Source: Bacillota bacterium
GTDB taxonomy: Bacteria > Bacillota > Clostridia > Oscillospirales > Oscillospiraceae
Reading direction: 5' to 3'
Length of the DNA: 64,000 nt
Assembly (NCBI GenBank): GCA_023402075.1
Contig: JAEXCS010000035.1
Coordinates: forward strand, 1 to 64,000
Part shown: positions 27,405 to 36,193 of the stretch, piece by piece
How positions within the stretch are numbered: position 1 is the first letter of the stretch
Layout of the letters: each line of letters opens with the position of its first letter
Made by a program: the position numbers and the translations under genes
The notes under the pieces: model-generated
The model's input: the letters and a program-made list of their open reading frames with translations, nothing else
The model's database searches: none
Told to the model about the DNA's origin: nothing

Positions 27405-30074
27405 TCACTGTCCGCCAAGAGAATCACCGGGATTTTCTCCTGTCTGCTGTCGCCGCTCCATCGCCTTTGTCAGCGCTTCCCGCATAGGGCGAACCTTTCC
27501 GGTCAAATTGTTTTTATCCAGAACGGCCTTGATTTCGCCTCGAGTCTGCACCATTTCCTCCCGGAAGGCGGCCGCGGAAACCCGCAGCGCCCCGTGACCG
27601 AGAATGATGATCTGCTCCGCCGCGTCGGAGGAGACAACCCGCACCCGGTGCTGCCGACCAAGCTGATAGGTGGTCCGCTCGATATAGGCGTCTGCCGTCT
27701 CCGTCTCTTTGGTGTAGACCAGATGAATATTATGATACTTTTCCACGACTTCCTCGCCGCCCTTGACTTTATACGCGTCAAACACCACAATAACCCGGCA
27801 TTTGCGAAAGCCCTGATAGTCACTCATCAAATCGCACAGCATCCGCCGCGCCGCATCCAGATTCTCCCCGGCGGCGGCTTTCAGCTCGTCCCATGCGAAA
27901 ATGACGTTGTATCCGTCTACCAGCAGATATTCCGGCCCGCTGGGCGGGGGCACGGCGCGATATGCCGTGGCGGAGGATGCGGCGGGCAGAGGTTTTTGAA
28001 AGGTTCTGCGCTTCACGGGGCCGTAGGTTCGCTCGAAAATGGCCCGCAGCTCCTTATCCTGCTCCATCGTTCCCGCGTAGGTGGCGGAGCGGGCAGTTGA
28101 AGGCCCGGAATCATTCCTCCTTACGGGCGTTCCGTCGGGAGAAAAGCCGCTGTCCACATGGGCGCGGGCGGGAACGTCCCGCCACTTTACCACGCGGCCC
28201 GCGCCGCCCTCGCAGAAAATGGAGTCCGCCGGGTTGTCCAAATCCCGTTCGGGGTCATAGCCAGTCTCCTCCACAATCTGCTCCTGCCGTGGACAGGGAC
28301 GATAGCCGCCGGGGGCGCAGGACAGTCTTCCCTGCCCCTTGGTATAGGCAGCAACCTCCGCCCCATAATCCCGCAAAGCGGACACCGGAGCCGCGCCGGT
28401 AAACAGCGCGTCCTCCCCCTGTGTTTCGGGCGGGGCAAAGTCCCCTCCCATACGCTGCAAATCCGCCATAGCCCGCCCCGTCTGCGCCTGAGGCACCAAA
28501 AGAGAAAACTCGTACCACGGCTCCAGCAGAACACTGTTTGCACTCATCAGCCCCTGCCGGACGGCCCGCCACGCAGCCTGACGGAAGTCGCCCCCCTCGG
28601 TGTGCTTTTCGTGGGCGCGACCCGCAAGCAGCGTGATTCTCATGTCCGTAACCGGCGCGCCGGTCAGCACGCCGGGATGCTTTTTCCATGCAAGCTGGCT
28701 CAGCGCCAGCCGCTGCCAGCTAAAAGGCAGCGTCTCCTCCGGGCAAACCGTCGCAAACCGCAGCCCTGCCCCCCGTTCCAGCGGCTCCAGCAGTAAGTGA
28801 ACCTCTGCATAGTGACGCAGCGGCTCGAAATGCCCGATGCCCACCACAGGGGCGGCAATTGTTTCCTTATAGACGATTGCTCCGGGGCCAAAGGTCACAT
28901 CCAGATCAAACCGGTCCTTTAGAAGCCGCTGCAAAATCTCCTGCTGAAAAAGGCCCATCAGCTGCACGTTGATCTGTCCGGTCCGCTCCTGCCAGACCAC
29001 GCGGAGCTGCGGGTCCTCATCCTCCAGCCGGCGAAGCTGCCCCAGCGCGGTGTGAACATCGCAGCCATCCGGCAAAAACACCTGACAGGTCAAAGCAGGC
29101 TCCAGCAGCGGAGGGGCGGAAGCAGACTCCGCACCCAGCCCCTGCCCGGAAAAAGTATGGCTCAGGCCCACCACGGCGCACACCGTTCCCGCTTCGGCAG
29201 TATCCGCAAGAGAAAATTTCGCGCCGGAATAAATCCGGAGCTGATCTGCTTTTTCCTGCCAATCCTCCCCGTCCCGGCTGCCGGAAAGCATCGCCTTTAC
29301 CCGCAGAGTCCCGCCGGTGACCTTCAAATGCGTCAGCCGTGCACCCTGTGGGTCACGGGAGATTTTATAGACCTTCGCGCCAAACTCCTCTCCGTATTCC
29401 GGTATCGGGGCATACCGCGTCATGCAATTGAGCAGTTCCTCCACCCCGTCCAGCCGCAGTGCCGCACCGAACAGGCAAGGAAACAGCTTTTCCTCGCCCA
29501 CCAGCTCCCCAACGGTTTCGTCCCGCAGCGTGCCAGTGGCCAGATATTCCTCCATGGCGGCCTCGCCGCACAAGGCCGTTTCCTCCTCCCGCTCTGAAGC
29601 AGGGCGGGAAAAATCCACACAGCCGCCGTCCAGCCGCGCTTTCAGCTCCGCCAGAAGCGATGCGCGATCCGTTCCCGGCTGGTCCATTTTGTTCACGAAC
29701 AAGAAGGTGGGCACACCGTATCGCCGCAGCAGTCGCCACAGGGTCAGCGTGTGACCCTGCACCCCGTCCGCTCCGCTGATGACCAGCACCGCGCAGTCCA
29801 GCACCTGAAGTGTCCGCTCCGTTTCGGCGGAAAAGTCCGCATGACCGGGGGTATCCAGCAGCGTCAGCTCCCGCGTTTCAAGGGGCAGCACCGCCTGCTT
29901 TGCAAAAATGGTCACGCCACGCTCCCGTTCCAGTGCGAAGGTATCCAAAAATGCGTCTCCATGGTCCACGCGGCCCAAACGCCGCAGCGCGCCGCCCACG
30001 TAGAGAAGCCCCTCCGTCAGAGTGGTCTTCCCCGCGTCCACATGGGCCAATATCCCGACTACCAGCTTTTTCAT
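27405..30074 (-). CDS. EF-G/TetM-like ribosomal GTPase fused to a C-terminal NYN (YacP/Rae1-like) nuclease domain
   Basis: An 889-aa two-part protein. Residues ~1-640 follow the EF-G/TetM ribosome-protection layout: G1 AHVDAGKTT (10-18), G2 ERGVTI, G3 DTPGH (74-78), G4 NKMD (128-131), then domains II-V. The domain IV loop that dislodges tetracycline in TetM (YSPVST-type) is replaced by GRAHEKHTEGGDF near residue 490, so drug resistance is doubtful. A linker with ADSIFCEGGAGRVVKW follows. Residues ~716-850 are a NYN/PIN-like nuclease domain similar to YacP/Rae1, with acidic residues D720 (LLVDGYNVIF), D766, D795 and D817 (VVSSDAAEQ). Rae1 cuts mRNA in the ribosomal A site, so the fusion suggests GTPase-guided mRNA cleavage on ribosomes (inference). 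It has its own promoter, divergent from trkA. Confidence 0.9.
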   Translation of the reverse strand: MKKLVVGILAHVDAGKTTLTEGLLYVGGALRRLGRVDHGDAFLDTFALERERGVTIFAKQAVLPLETRELTLLDTPGHADFSAETERTLQVLDCAVLVISGADGVQGHTLTLWRLLRRYGVPTFLFVNKMDQPGTDRASLLAELKARLDGGCVDFSRPASEREEETALCGEAAMEEYLATGTLRDETVGELVGEEKLFPCLFGAALRLDGVEELLNCMTRYAPIPEYGEEFGAKVYKISRDPQGARLTHLKVTGGTLRVKAMLSGSRDGEDWQEKADQLRIYSGAKFSLADTAEAGTVCAVVGLSHTFSGQGLGAESASAPPLLEPALTCQVFLPDGCDVHTALGQLRRLEDEDPQLRVVWQERTGQINVQLMGLFQQEILQRLLKDRFDLDVTFGPGAIVYKETIAAPVVGIGHFEPLRHYAEVHLLLEPLERGAGLRFATVCPEETLPFSWQRLALSQLAWKKHPGVLTGAPVTDMRITLLAGRAHEKHTEGGDFRQAAWRAVRQGLMSANSVLLEPWYEFSLLVPQAQTGRAMADLQRMGGDFAPPETQGEDALFTGAAPVSALRDYGAEVAAYTKGQGRLSCAPGGYRPCPRQEQIVEETGYDPERDLDNPADSIFCEGGAGRVVKWRDVPARAHVDSGFSPDGTPVRRNDSGPSTARSATYAGTMEQDKELRAIFERTYGPVKRRTFQKPLPAASSATAYRAVPPPSGPEYLLVDGYNVIFAWDELKAAAGENLDAARRMLCDLMSDYQGFRKCRVIVVFDAYKVKGGEEVVEKYHNIHLVYTKETETADAYIERTTYQLGRQHRVRVVSSDAAEQIIILGHGALRVSAAAFREEMVQTRGEIKAVLDKNNLTGKVRPMREALTKAMERRQQTGENPGDSLGGQ

Positions 30075-30119
30075 CGTTTACTCCGCTCTTCTCCGCTTGC
30101 ATTCCGTTAAATTTCTCTC

Positions 30120-30148
30120 AGTATAGCAGTCTTGGGGCTTCAGGTCAA
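30120..30148 (-). promoter_or_regulatory. Promoter of the GTPase-NYN fusion gene
   Basis: On the minus strand TTGACC (30143-30148), 17 bp, TATACT (30120-30125) with TG extension. The -35 element lies 9 bp from the -35 element of the trkA promoter. Confidence 0.8.
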
Positions 30149-30157
30149 AAATAACAT

Positions 30158-30185
30158 TTGCTTTTACGGAAATATTCACTATAAT
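30158..30185 (+). promoter_or_regulatory. Promoter of trkA-trkH
   Basis: TTGCTT (30158-30163), 16 bp, TATAAT (30180-30185), leaving a leader of about 75 nt before trkA. Confidence 0.75.
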
Positions 30186-30264
30186 GGCAGTGATGGAATC
30201 GCGTGAAGATTTCTTAACGGCTGTGCCGTATGACAACAACTGTGAAATTTGAGGTTCGTAAGCT

Positions 30265-31623
30265 ATGAAAATCATTATCGTGGGCGCCGGGAAAGTCGGG
30301 CTGGCGCTGGCGCAAAGTCTTTCCCGGGAACACAGCGTCACCGTGATCGACCAAAATCCTTGGCTTGTGGAGCACACTGTCAACGTCTACGACGTGATGG
30401 GCGTGTGCGGCAACGGCGCCAGCGCCGAAGTGCTGAAAGAGGCGGACGCCGGGCGCGCCGACCTGCTGATTGCCACCGCCCCCAGCGATGAGCTGAACAT
30501 TTTGATCTGTCTGGTGGCAAAATATTTAGGGGCAGAATACACCATCGCCCGCATTCGCCACCCGGAATATGGAGAGCAGCTTCGCTATATGCGCAGCACC
30601 CTGGGCCTTTCCATGGCCATCAACCCCGAGCGGGCCACCGCCCGGGAGATTGCCCGCGTGCTGCGCTATCCCAACGCCATGAAGGTGGAGTCTTTTTCCA
30701 AGGGACGGCTGGAGCTGGTGGAATACCGTCTGGATCCCGGCAGCACGCTGAACGGCATGCGCCTGAGCAGCCTGCAAAAAAGCCTGAAGGCAAAGGTTTT
30801 GATCTGCGCGGTGGCGCGCAACGAAGAGACGATTATTCCCTCCGGTGATTTTGTCCTTCAGGTGGGGGACACCATTTACATCACCGCCTCCGCCCACGAG
30901 CTGGAGCAGTTTTTCCGGCATCTGGGCGTATTTAAAAGCAAAGCCTCCTCGGTGATGATCGTGGGGGCCAGCAAGCTGTGCTATTATCTGGGCGCACAGC
31001 TTCTGGAGATGGGGATGACCGTTAAGATTATTGAGCAGGACGCCGAGCGCTCTACCCACATGAGCGAGCTGCTGCCCCGGGCGCTGGTCATCACCGGCGA
31101 CGGCGCGGACAGCGAGCTGCTGCGGGAGGAGGGGCTGGACCAGACGGATGGCTTTGTGTCCATCACCGGCATGGATGAGGCCAACATCCTGATGTCCCTC
31201 AGCGTGGCACGGCAAAACCCGAACTGCAAGGTTATCACGAAAATCAACCGTCAGCCGCTGGTGGATCTGGTGGCCGGCGCGGGGCTGATCGGCAGCGTGG
31301 TATCCACCGGTTCCGTCACCACGGAGCTGATTTTGCAGTATGTTCTGGCCATGCAAAACGCCTCCGGCTCTCAGGTCAAAACGCTGCACCGCCTGATCGG
31401 CGGCAAGGTGGAGGCGCTGGAATTCGGCATTCATCCCGATTCCTCCCTCATTGGCGTGCCCCTGCGGGATTTGAAGCTTCGCCCCGGCGTTTTGCTGGCG
31501 GGCATTGTGCGGCAAAATGGTAAAATCGTCATTCCTTCCGGCTCCGACACCATTAACGCCGGGGACGACGTGATTGTAGTGGCCACCAGCACCCTACACG
31601 ATATCCGGGACATTTTGCGGTGA
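30265..31623 (+). CDS. trkA: Trk potassium uptake regulatory subunit TrkA
   Basis: A 452-aa cytoplasmic gating ring subunit with two tandem RCK modules. The first Rossmann fold starts IIIVGAGKVGLALAQ and the second SVMIVGASKLCYYLG. Each is followed by a TrkA-C domain: LDPGSTLNGMRLSSL in the first and IHPDSSLIGVPLRDL in the second. The full-length double-RCK form pairs with TrkH, whose gene starts 16 bp downstream. Nucleotides (NAD(H), ATP/ADP) regulate such proteins. Confidence 0.96.
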   Translation: MKIIIVGAGKVGLALAQSLSREHSVTVIDQNPWLVEHTVNVYDVMGVCGNGASAEVLKEADAGRADLLIATAPSDELNILICLVAKYLGAEYTIARIRHPEYGEQLRYMRSTLGLSMAINPERATAREIARVLRYPNAMKVESFSKGRLELVEYRLDPGSTLNGMRLSSLQKSLKAKVLICAVARNEETIIPSGDFVLQVGDTIYITASAHELEQFFRHLGVFKSKASSVMIVGASKLCYYLGAQLLEMGMTVKIIEQDAERSTHMSELLPRALVITGDGADSELLREEGLDQTDGFVSITGMDEANILMSLSVARQNPNCKVITKINRQPLVDLVAGAGLIGSVVSTGSVTTELILQYVLAMQNASGSQVKTLHRLIGGKVEALEFGIHPDSSLIGVPLRDLKLRPGVLLAGIVRQNGKIVIPSGSDTINAGDDVIVVATSTLHDIRDILR

Positions 31624-31639
31624 GAAGGACGGAACTCCA

Positions 31640-33094
31640 TTGAATAGAAGAATGATTTGCAACATCCTCGGCAAAATTTTGCTGGTGGAGGCGGCACTGC
31701 TGAGTTTACCCCTGCTGGTGTCGCTGGCGCACGGGGAGGCCGCGAAGCCCTTTTTAATCCCCATGGCAGCTCTGGTCCTCTGCGGCATTCCGCTGAGTAT
31801 GATTTCTCCCCGATCCAAGGCGCTTTATGCAAGAGACGGGCTGGCGATTGTGGCCCTCGCGTGGATTCTGATGTCTCTGTTCGGCGCGCTGCCCTTTTAT
31901 CTTTCCCAATCCATGCCTTCTTTTATCGACAGCTTTTTTGAAACCGTTTCCGGCTTCACCACCACAGGCGCAAGCATTTTGACGGAGGTGGAGCATCTAA
32001 GCCGCGGCATGCTTTTCTGGCGCAGCTTTACCCACTGGGTGGGCGGCATGGGCGTGCTGGTATTTGTCATGGCCATTCTGCCCACCACCGACGGGCATGA
32101 AATGCACATCCTGCGTGCAGAGGTTCCCGGCCCCGTTGTAGGAAAGCTGGTGAGCCGTCTGGGAGACACCGCAAAAATTCTTTACGGAATCTATCTTTTG
32201 ATGACTATTGTGGAGATTGTTTTGCTGCTGCTGGGGGGAATGTCGGCGTTTGACGCGTGCATCAACGCCTTCGGAACCGCCGGAACCGGCGGCTTCAGTT
32301 CCCGCAACCTCAGCATCGGCGCGTATAACAGTCCTTATTTCGATATGGTCATCGGCATTTTCATGCTGTTGTTCGGCGTGAATTTTAATCTTTACTATTT
32401 TCTGATTATGGGCAGGGCACGGGACGCGCTGCATTCTGAGGAGCTGCGGGCTTATCTTGCCATTGTGGCGGTTTCCACCCTCACCATTGCTTGGAATATC
32501 TCTCACCTGTTCTCCTCTTTTGCAACGGCGCTGCGATATTCCTTCTTTCAGGTCTCCTCCGTGATTACCACCACGGGCTACGCCACCACGGACTTTAACC
32601 TCTGGCCCACCTATTCCAAGGTGGTGCTTGTGCTTTTGATGTTTACAGGGGCCTGTGCGGGGTCCACCGGCGGCGGCATTAAAATTGCCCGCCTGGTAAT
32701 TTTTTGCAAGACGGCATTCAGCGACATGCGCCAGATGATGCACCCCAACGCCGTGGCCACCGTCCGGATGGAGGATCGCCCCGTAAACGGCAAGGTTCTG
32801 AGGGGAACCCACGTCTTTTTGGTGGTTTATATGCTGCTGATGGGCGTGTCCACCCTGCTGATCGGTCTGGACGGATTTGACCTTGTCACCACCTTTACCG
32901 CTGTTGTCTCCTGCATCAATAATATCGGGCCGGGCCTTGGCGACGTAGGCCCCATGGGCAACTTCTCGGAATTTTCTCCCGTGTCAAAGCTGATTTTATG
33001 CTTTGATATGCTGGCAGGACGGCTGGAACTGTTTCCCATGCTGCTTCTGGGGCCCTCCCTTTGGCAGGGGCACAAGCGCAGTCTGCTGCGATAA
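31640..33094 (+). CDS. trkH: Trk potassium channel subunit TrkH
   Basis: A 484-aa membrane K+ translocation subunit with four M1-P-M2 repeats. The selectivity-filter segments are SGFTTTGAS, GTAGTGGFSS, ITTTGYAT and NNIGPGLG. The gating loop region GACAGSTGGGIKIAR matches the TrkH/KtrB family. Translation appears to start at TTG 31640, after AAGGACGGA; there is no ATG before the first helix. It forms an operon with trkA. Confidence 0.96.
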   Translation: MNRRMICNILGKILLVEAALLSLPLLVSLAHGEAAKPFLIPMAALVLCGIPLSMISPRSKALYARDGLAIVALAWILMSLFGALPFYLSQSMPSFIDSFFETVSGFTTTGASILTEVEHLSRGMLFWRSFTHWVGGMGVLVFVMAILPTTDGHEMHILRAEVPGPVVGKLVSRLGDTAKILYGIYLLMTIVEIVLLLLGGMSAFDACINAFGTAGTGGFSSRNLSIGAYNSPYFDMVIGIFMLLFGVNFNLYYFLIMGRARDALHSEELRAYLAIVAVSTLTIAWNISHLFSSFATALRYSFFQVSSVITTTGYATTDFNLWPTYSKVVLVLLMFTGACAGSTGGGIKIARLVIFCKTAFSDMRQMMHPNAVATVRMEDRPVNGKVLRGTHVFLVVYMLLMGVSTLLIGLDGFDLVTTFTAVVSCINNIGPGLGDVGPMGNFSEFSPVSKLILCFDMLAGRLELFPMLLLGPSLWQGHKRSLLR

Positions 33095-33102
33095 ATCCGG
33101 AT

Positions 33103-33145
33103 TGGTGCGGAGGATGCATTGCGTCTTCCGCACCATCTTCCTATC
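33103..33145 (+). terminator. Hairpin after trkH
   Basis: TGGTGCGGA (33103-33111) pairs with TCCGCACCA (33127-33135), followed by a weak T/C-rich stretch. Probable terminator between trkH and the pyr operon. Confidence 0.6.
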
Positions 33146-33200
33146 AGAAAAAGTCACAAAGAGGTTTCTCATTTTCACGCTTGTTTTTTTATATCCGCCA

Positions 33201-33229
33201 TTGACAAGCTTCCCGGATTCCGGTAGAAT
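33201..33229 (+). promoter_or_regulatory. Promoter of the pyr operon
   Basis: A consensus TTGACA (33201-33206), 17 bp, TAGAAT (33224-33229). The transcript would start near 33236, only ~30 nt before pyrC, leaving no space for a PyrR attenuator. Confidence 0.9.
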
Positions 33230-33264
33230 GCATGGTTAGAATATGTGATCCGAGGAGGGATACC

Positions 33265-34548
33265 ATGGGCTTTCTGCTGACAGGCGGCAGCGTATTTTCT
33301 AACGGCGCTTTTCATACGGCGGACGTGGCCGTGGAGAATGGCCGTATTATTTCCGTTTCCCATTCTCTTCCCCGTGATAATCAGTCGGTTATTAAATTGG
33401 ATGGTCTTTTTATTGTTCCAGGTTTCGTCGATGTGCATGTACATCTTCGGGAGCCTGGTTTTTCTTATAAAGAGACGATTTCCTCCGGTACGGAGGCAGC
33501 GGCAGCGGGTGGATACACCGCCGTATGCCCCATGCCCAACCTGAAACCGGTGCCGGACAGCTTGGAAACGCTTCAGCCGGAGCTTTCCATAATTGCCCGG
33601 GACGCAAAGGTGCATGTCTATCCCTACGGGGCCGTTACCGCCGGGGAGCAGGGGGTATTCCTCGCCGACATGGAGGGTATGGCCTCCCACGTGATCGGCT
33701 TTTCCGACGATGGACGGGGCGTGCAGTCCGACGGGATGATGCGCGCCGCCATGAACAAGGCCAAGGCACTGAACCGGCCCATTGTGGCCCACTGCGAGGT
33801 GAATGAGCTGCTTGTCCCCGGCGGCTGCATTCACGACGGCGCCTTTGCAAAGGCCCACGGATTTCCCGGCATTTCGTCGGAGAGCGAGTGGCGGCAGGTG
33901 GAGCGAGACATCGGGCTGGTCCGGGAAACCGGGTGCCAATATCACGTCTGCCACATCTCCACCAAAGAAAGCGTGGACCTCATCCGCAAAGCCAAGGCAG
34001 AGGGCCTGCCCGTCACCTGCGAGACGGGGCCGCACTATCTGGTGCTGTGCGAAGACGATTTGCAGGATGAAGGCCGGTTTAAAATGAATCCGCCCCTGCG
34101 CTCTGCCCGGGACCGGGATGCGCTTTTGGAGGGCCTTTTGGATGGAACCATCGACTGCATTGCAACCGACCACGCGCCCCATTCCGCAGAGGAAAAATCC
34201 CGGGGTCTTCGCAGCAGCGCCTTTGGCATTGTGGGACTGGAAACGGCGTTCCCCGTGTTATACACCCAGCTTGTGCGGACGGGAATTGTCTCCTTGGAGC
34301 TGTTGGTGGACCGGCTGTGTCTCCGCCCCCGGCGAATTTTCGGCCTGAGCGGCGGAGAAATCGCCCCGGGTGCGCCGGCCGACCTGACGGTGCTGGACCT
34401 GAACCGCCCCCACCGCATCGACAGCGGCACATTTCGCTCTCTGGGCCGGGCCACCCCCTTCGACGGGTGGCTGGTGTCCGCCGCCGTGGCGGCCACCGTC
34501 TGCGACGGAGAGCTGGTCTACACTGATTTTCAACGGGAGGACGTATGA
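33265..34548 (+). CDS. pyrC: Dihydroorotase
   Basis: A 427-aa amidohydrolase that closes carbamoyl aspartate to dihydroorotate, third step of UMP synthesis. The zinc-binding HVHLREPG is followed by ETISSGTEAAAAGGYTAV and MPN. Downstream histidines lie in HCEVNELL and CHISTKES, and the catalytic acid in IDCIATDHAPHS. It is of the class I (B. subtilis PyrC-like) length. ATG 33265 follows GAGGAGGG. It is the first gene of a seven-gene pyr operon and its stop overlaps the pyrK start. Confidence 0.96.
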   Translation: MGFLLTGGSVFSNGAFHTADVAVENGRIISVSHSLPRDNQSVIKLDGLFIVPGFVDVHVHLREPGFSYKETISSGTEAAAAGGYTAVCPMPNLKPVPDSLETLQPELSIIARDAKVHVYPYGAVTAGEQGVFLADMEGMASHVIGFSDDGRGVQSDGMMRAAMNKAKALNRPIVAHCEVNELLVPGGCIHDGAFAKAHGFPGISSESEWRQVERDIGLVRETGCQYHVCHISTKESVDLIRKAKAEGLPVTCETGPHYLVLCEDDLQDEGRFKMNPPLRSARDRDALLEGLLDGTIDCIATDHAPHSAEEKSRGLRSSAFGIVGLETAFPVLYTQLVRTGIVSLELLVDRLCLRPRRIFGLSGGEIAPGAPADLTVLDLNRPHRIDSGTFRSLGRATPFDGWLVSAAVAATVCDGELVYTDFQREDV

Positions 34549-35282
34549 AACAATCTCTCTTTACCGTGGAGCACACCCGCCAGCTTACGGACGACACCTA
34601 TGAAATGGTTCTCTCCGGGGACACCTCGGACATTACCGCGCCGGGACAGTTTGTAAACCTTGCCCTGCCGGGAAAATTCCTGCGCCGGCCCATCTCCGTG
34701 GCCAACTGGGACGAAGGTGCGCTGCTGCTGCTGATTCGCGTGGTGGGCGACGGAAGCCGAGAGCTGGTGCGCTCCGTCCCCGGCACAGAGCTGGACGTCC
34801 TATCGGGTCTTGGCAATGGGTTCGACCTTGAGAACTGTCCCCCCAATCCAATCCTGATTGGCGGCGGTGTGGGCGCGGCCCCGCTGTTTGGCCTTGCGGG
34901 ACGGCTGCTGGCGCAGGGCATCAGACCCACGGTGGCACTGGGCTTTCGCACAGGAAAGGACGCGTTTTATCTCAAGGAATTTGCGGATCTTGGCTGTCGT
35001 CTTTTTATTGCCACCGAGGATGGGAGCCTTGGAACCAAAGGCTTTGTCACCGACCTGACCCGCACGGCGACGGACTGCACCACAGCATTTGTCTGCGGCC
35101 CCACGCCGATGCTGCGGGCCATCTGGTCTCTGCCGGGGCTGACAAACGGGCAGTATAGCTTTGAAGCCCGGATGGCCTGCGGCTTTGGCGCCTGCATGGG
35201 CTGCACCATTGAGACGGCGAACGGCCCCCGCCGGGTCTGCAAAGAAGGGCCTGTGTTCCGGAAGGAGGAGCTGGTATGGTAG
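34545..35282 (+). CDS. pyrK: Dihydroorotate dehydrogenase B, electron-transfer subunit
   Basis: A 245-aa FAD and [2Fe-2S] protein that links PyrD to NAD+. The FAD-binding site is seen in LRRPISVAN, and the nucleotide-binding GGGVGAAPLFGLA follows. The iron-sulfur cysteines are in MACGFGACMGCTIE with a fourth in RRVCKEG. It overlaps pyrC by 4 bp (ATGA) and pyrD by 7 bp, so translation is coupled. Confidence 0.96.
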   Translation: MKQSLFTVEHTRQLTDDTYEMVLSGDTSDITAPGQFVNLALPGKFLRRPISVANWDEGALLLLIRVVGDGSRELVRSVPGTELDVLSGLGNGFDLENCPPNPILIGGGVGAAPLFGLAGRLLAQGIRPTVALGFRTGKDAFYLKEFADLGCRLFIATEDGSLGTKGFVTDLTRTATDCTTAFVCGPTPMLRAIWSLPGLTNGQYSFEARMACGFGACMGCTIETANGPRRVCKEGPVFRKEELVW

Positions 35283-36193
35283 ATTTGCGTGTAAAACTGG
35301 GGGATGTGACGCTGAAAAACCCTGTCATCCCCGCCTCCGGCACCTTTGGCTATGGCCGGGAATTTGCCGAGGTTTACGATTTGAATATTTTGGGCAGCTT
35401 TTCCTTTAAGGGAACCACCGCCAATCCCCGCTTTGGCAACCCCCAGCCCCGGATTGCGGAGACATCCTGCGGTATGCTCAACGCCGTTGGTCTTCAAAAT
35501 CCGGGCATCGACGCGGTGCTTGCCGAGGAGCTTCCTAACATCGCCACAATTTTTAAAGGCCCGGTCATCGCCAACATCGGCGGCGAAACCGTGGAGGAGT
35601 ACGCGGAAAACTGCCGCAAATTAAACGATTGTCCGCAGGTCGCCATCATCGAGGTGAACGTCTCCTGCCCCAACGTCCATGCAGGGGGCAAAAACTTTAG
35701 CTCCGACCCGGCTGCCGCCGCGGAGGTGACGGCGGCGGTAAAAGCCGCCACGGACAAGCCTGTATTTATCAAGCTCTCCCCCAACGTGACGGACATCGCC
35801 CAAATCGCCCGGGCCTGCGCCGACGCGGGAGCGGATGGCCTGTGTCTGATCAACACCCTGCTGGGCATGCGCATTGACCTGCACACAAAGCGCCCCCTGC
35901 TTGCAAACCGCACCGGAGGCCTGTCCGGCCCCGCCGTGTTTCCGGTGGCGCTGCGGATGGTGTGGGACGTGTACGAGGCAACAAGCCTGCCCATCATCGG
36001 CTGCGGCGGAATCAGCTCCGCCGAGGACGTGTGCGAAATGCTGCTGGCAGGCGCTTCCGCCGTGGAAATCGGCGCGGCAAACCTGAAAAATCCCGCGATC
36101 TGCAAAACGATTATTGAAAAACTGCCCGCTGTGTGTGAATGGCTGGGCGTGACGGAAATCTCACACTTGACAGGAGGCGCACATCATGCATAA
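35276..36193 (+). CDS. pyrD: Dihydroorotate dehydrogenase B, catalytic subunit
   Basis: A 305-aa FMN TIM-barrel enzyme that oxidises dihydroorotate to orotate. Class 1B features are NPVIPASGTFGYG, the active-site cysteine in EVNVSCPNVHAGG, and INTLLGMRID, GGLSGPA and GCGGIS for FMN phosphate binding. Together with PyrK it forms the NAD-linked heterotetramer. It overlaps pyrF by 8 bp. Confidence 0.97.
   Translation: MVDLRVKLGDVTLKNPVIPASGTFGYGREFAEVYDLNILGSFSFKGTTANPRFGNPQPRIAETSCGMLNAVGLQNPGIDAVLAEELPNIATIFKGPVIANIGGETVEEYAENCRKLNDCPQVAIIEVNVSCPNVHAGGKNFSSDPAAAAEVTAAVKAATDKPVFIKLSPNVTDIAQIARACADAGADGLCLINTLLGMRIDLHTKRPLLANRTGGLSGPAVFPVALRMVWDVYEATSLPIIGCGGISSAEDVCEMLLAGASAVEIGAANLKNPAICKTIIEKLPAVCEWLGVTEISHLTGGAHHA

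Noticed and set aside
27405..30074. Annotation as a tetracycline-resistance (TetM/TetW) gene
   Set aside because: The GTPase core is similar, but the drug-displacing loop of domain IV is replaced by an unrelated sequence, a nuclease domain is attached, and no mobile context is present.
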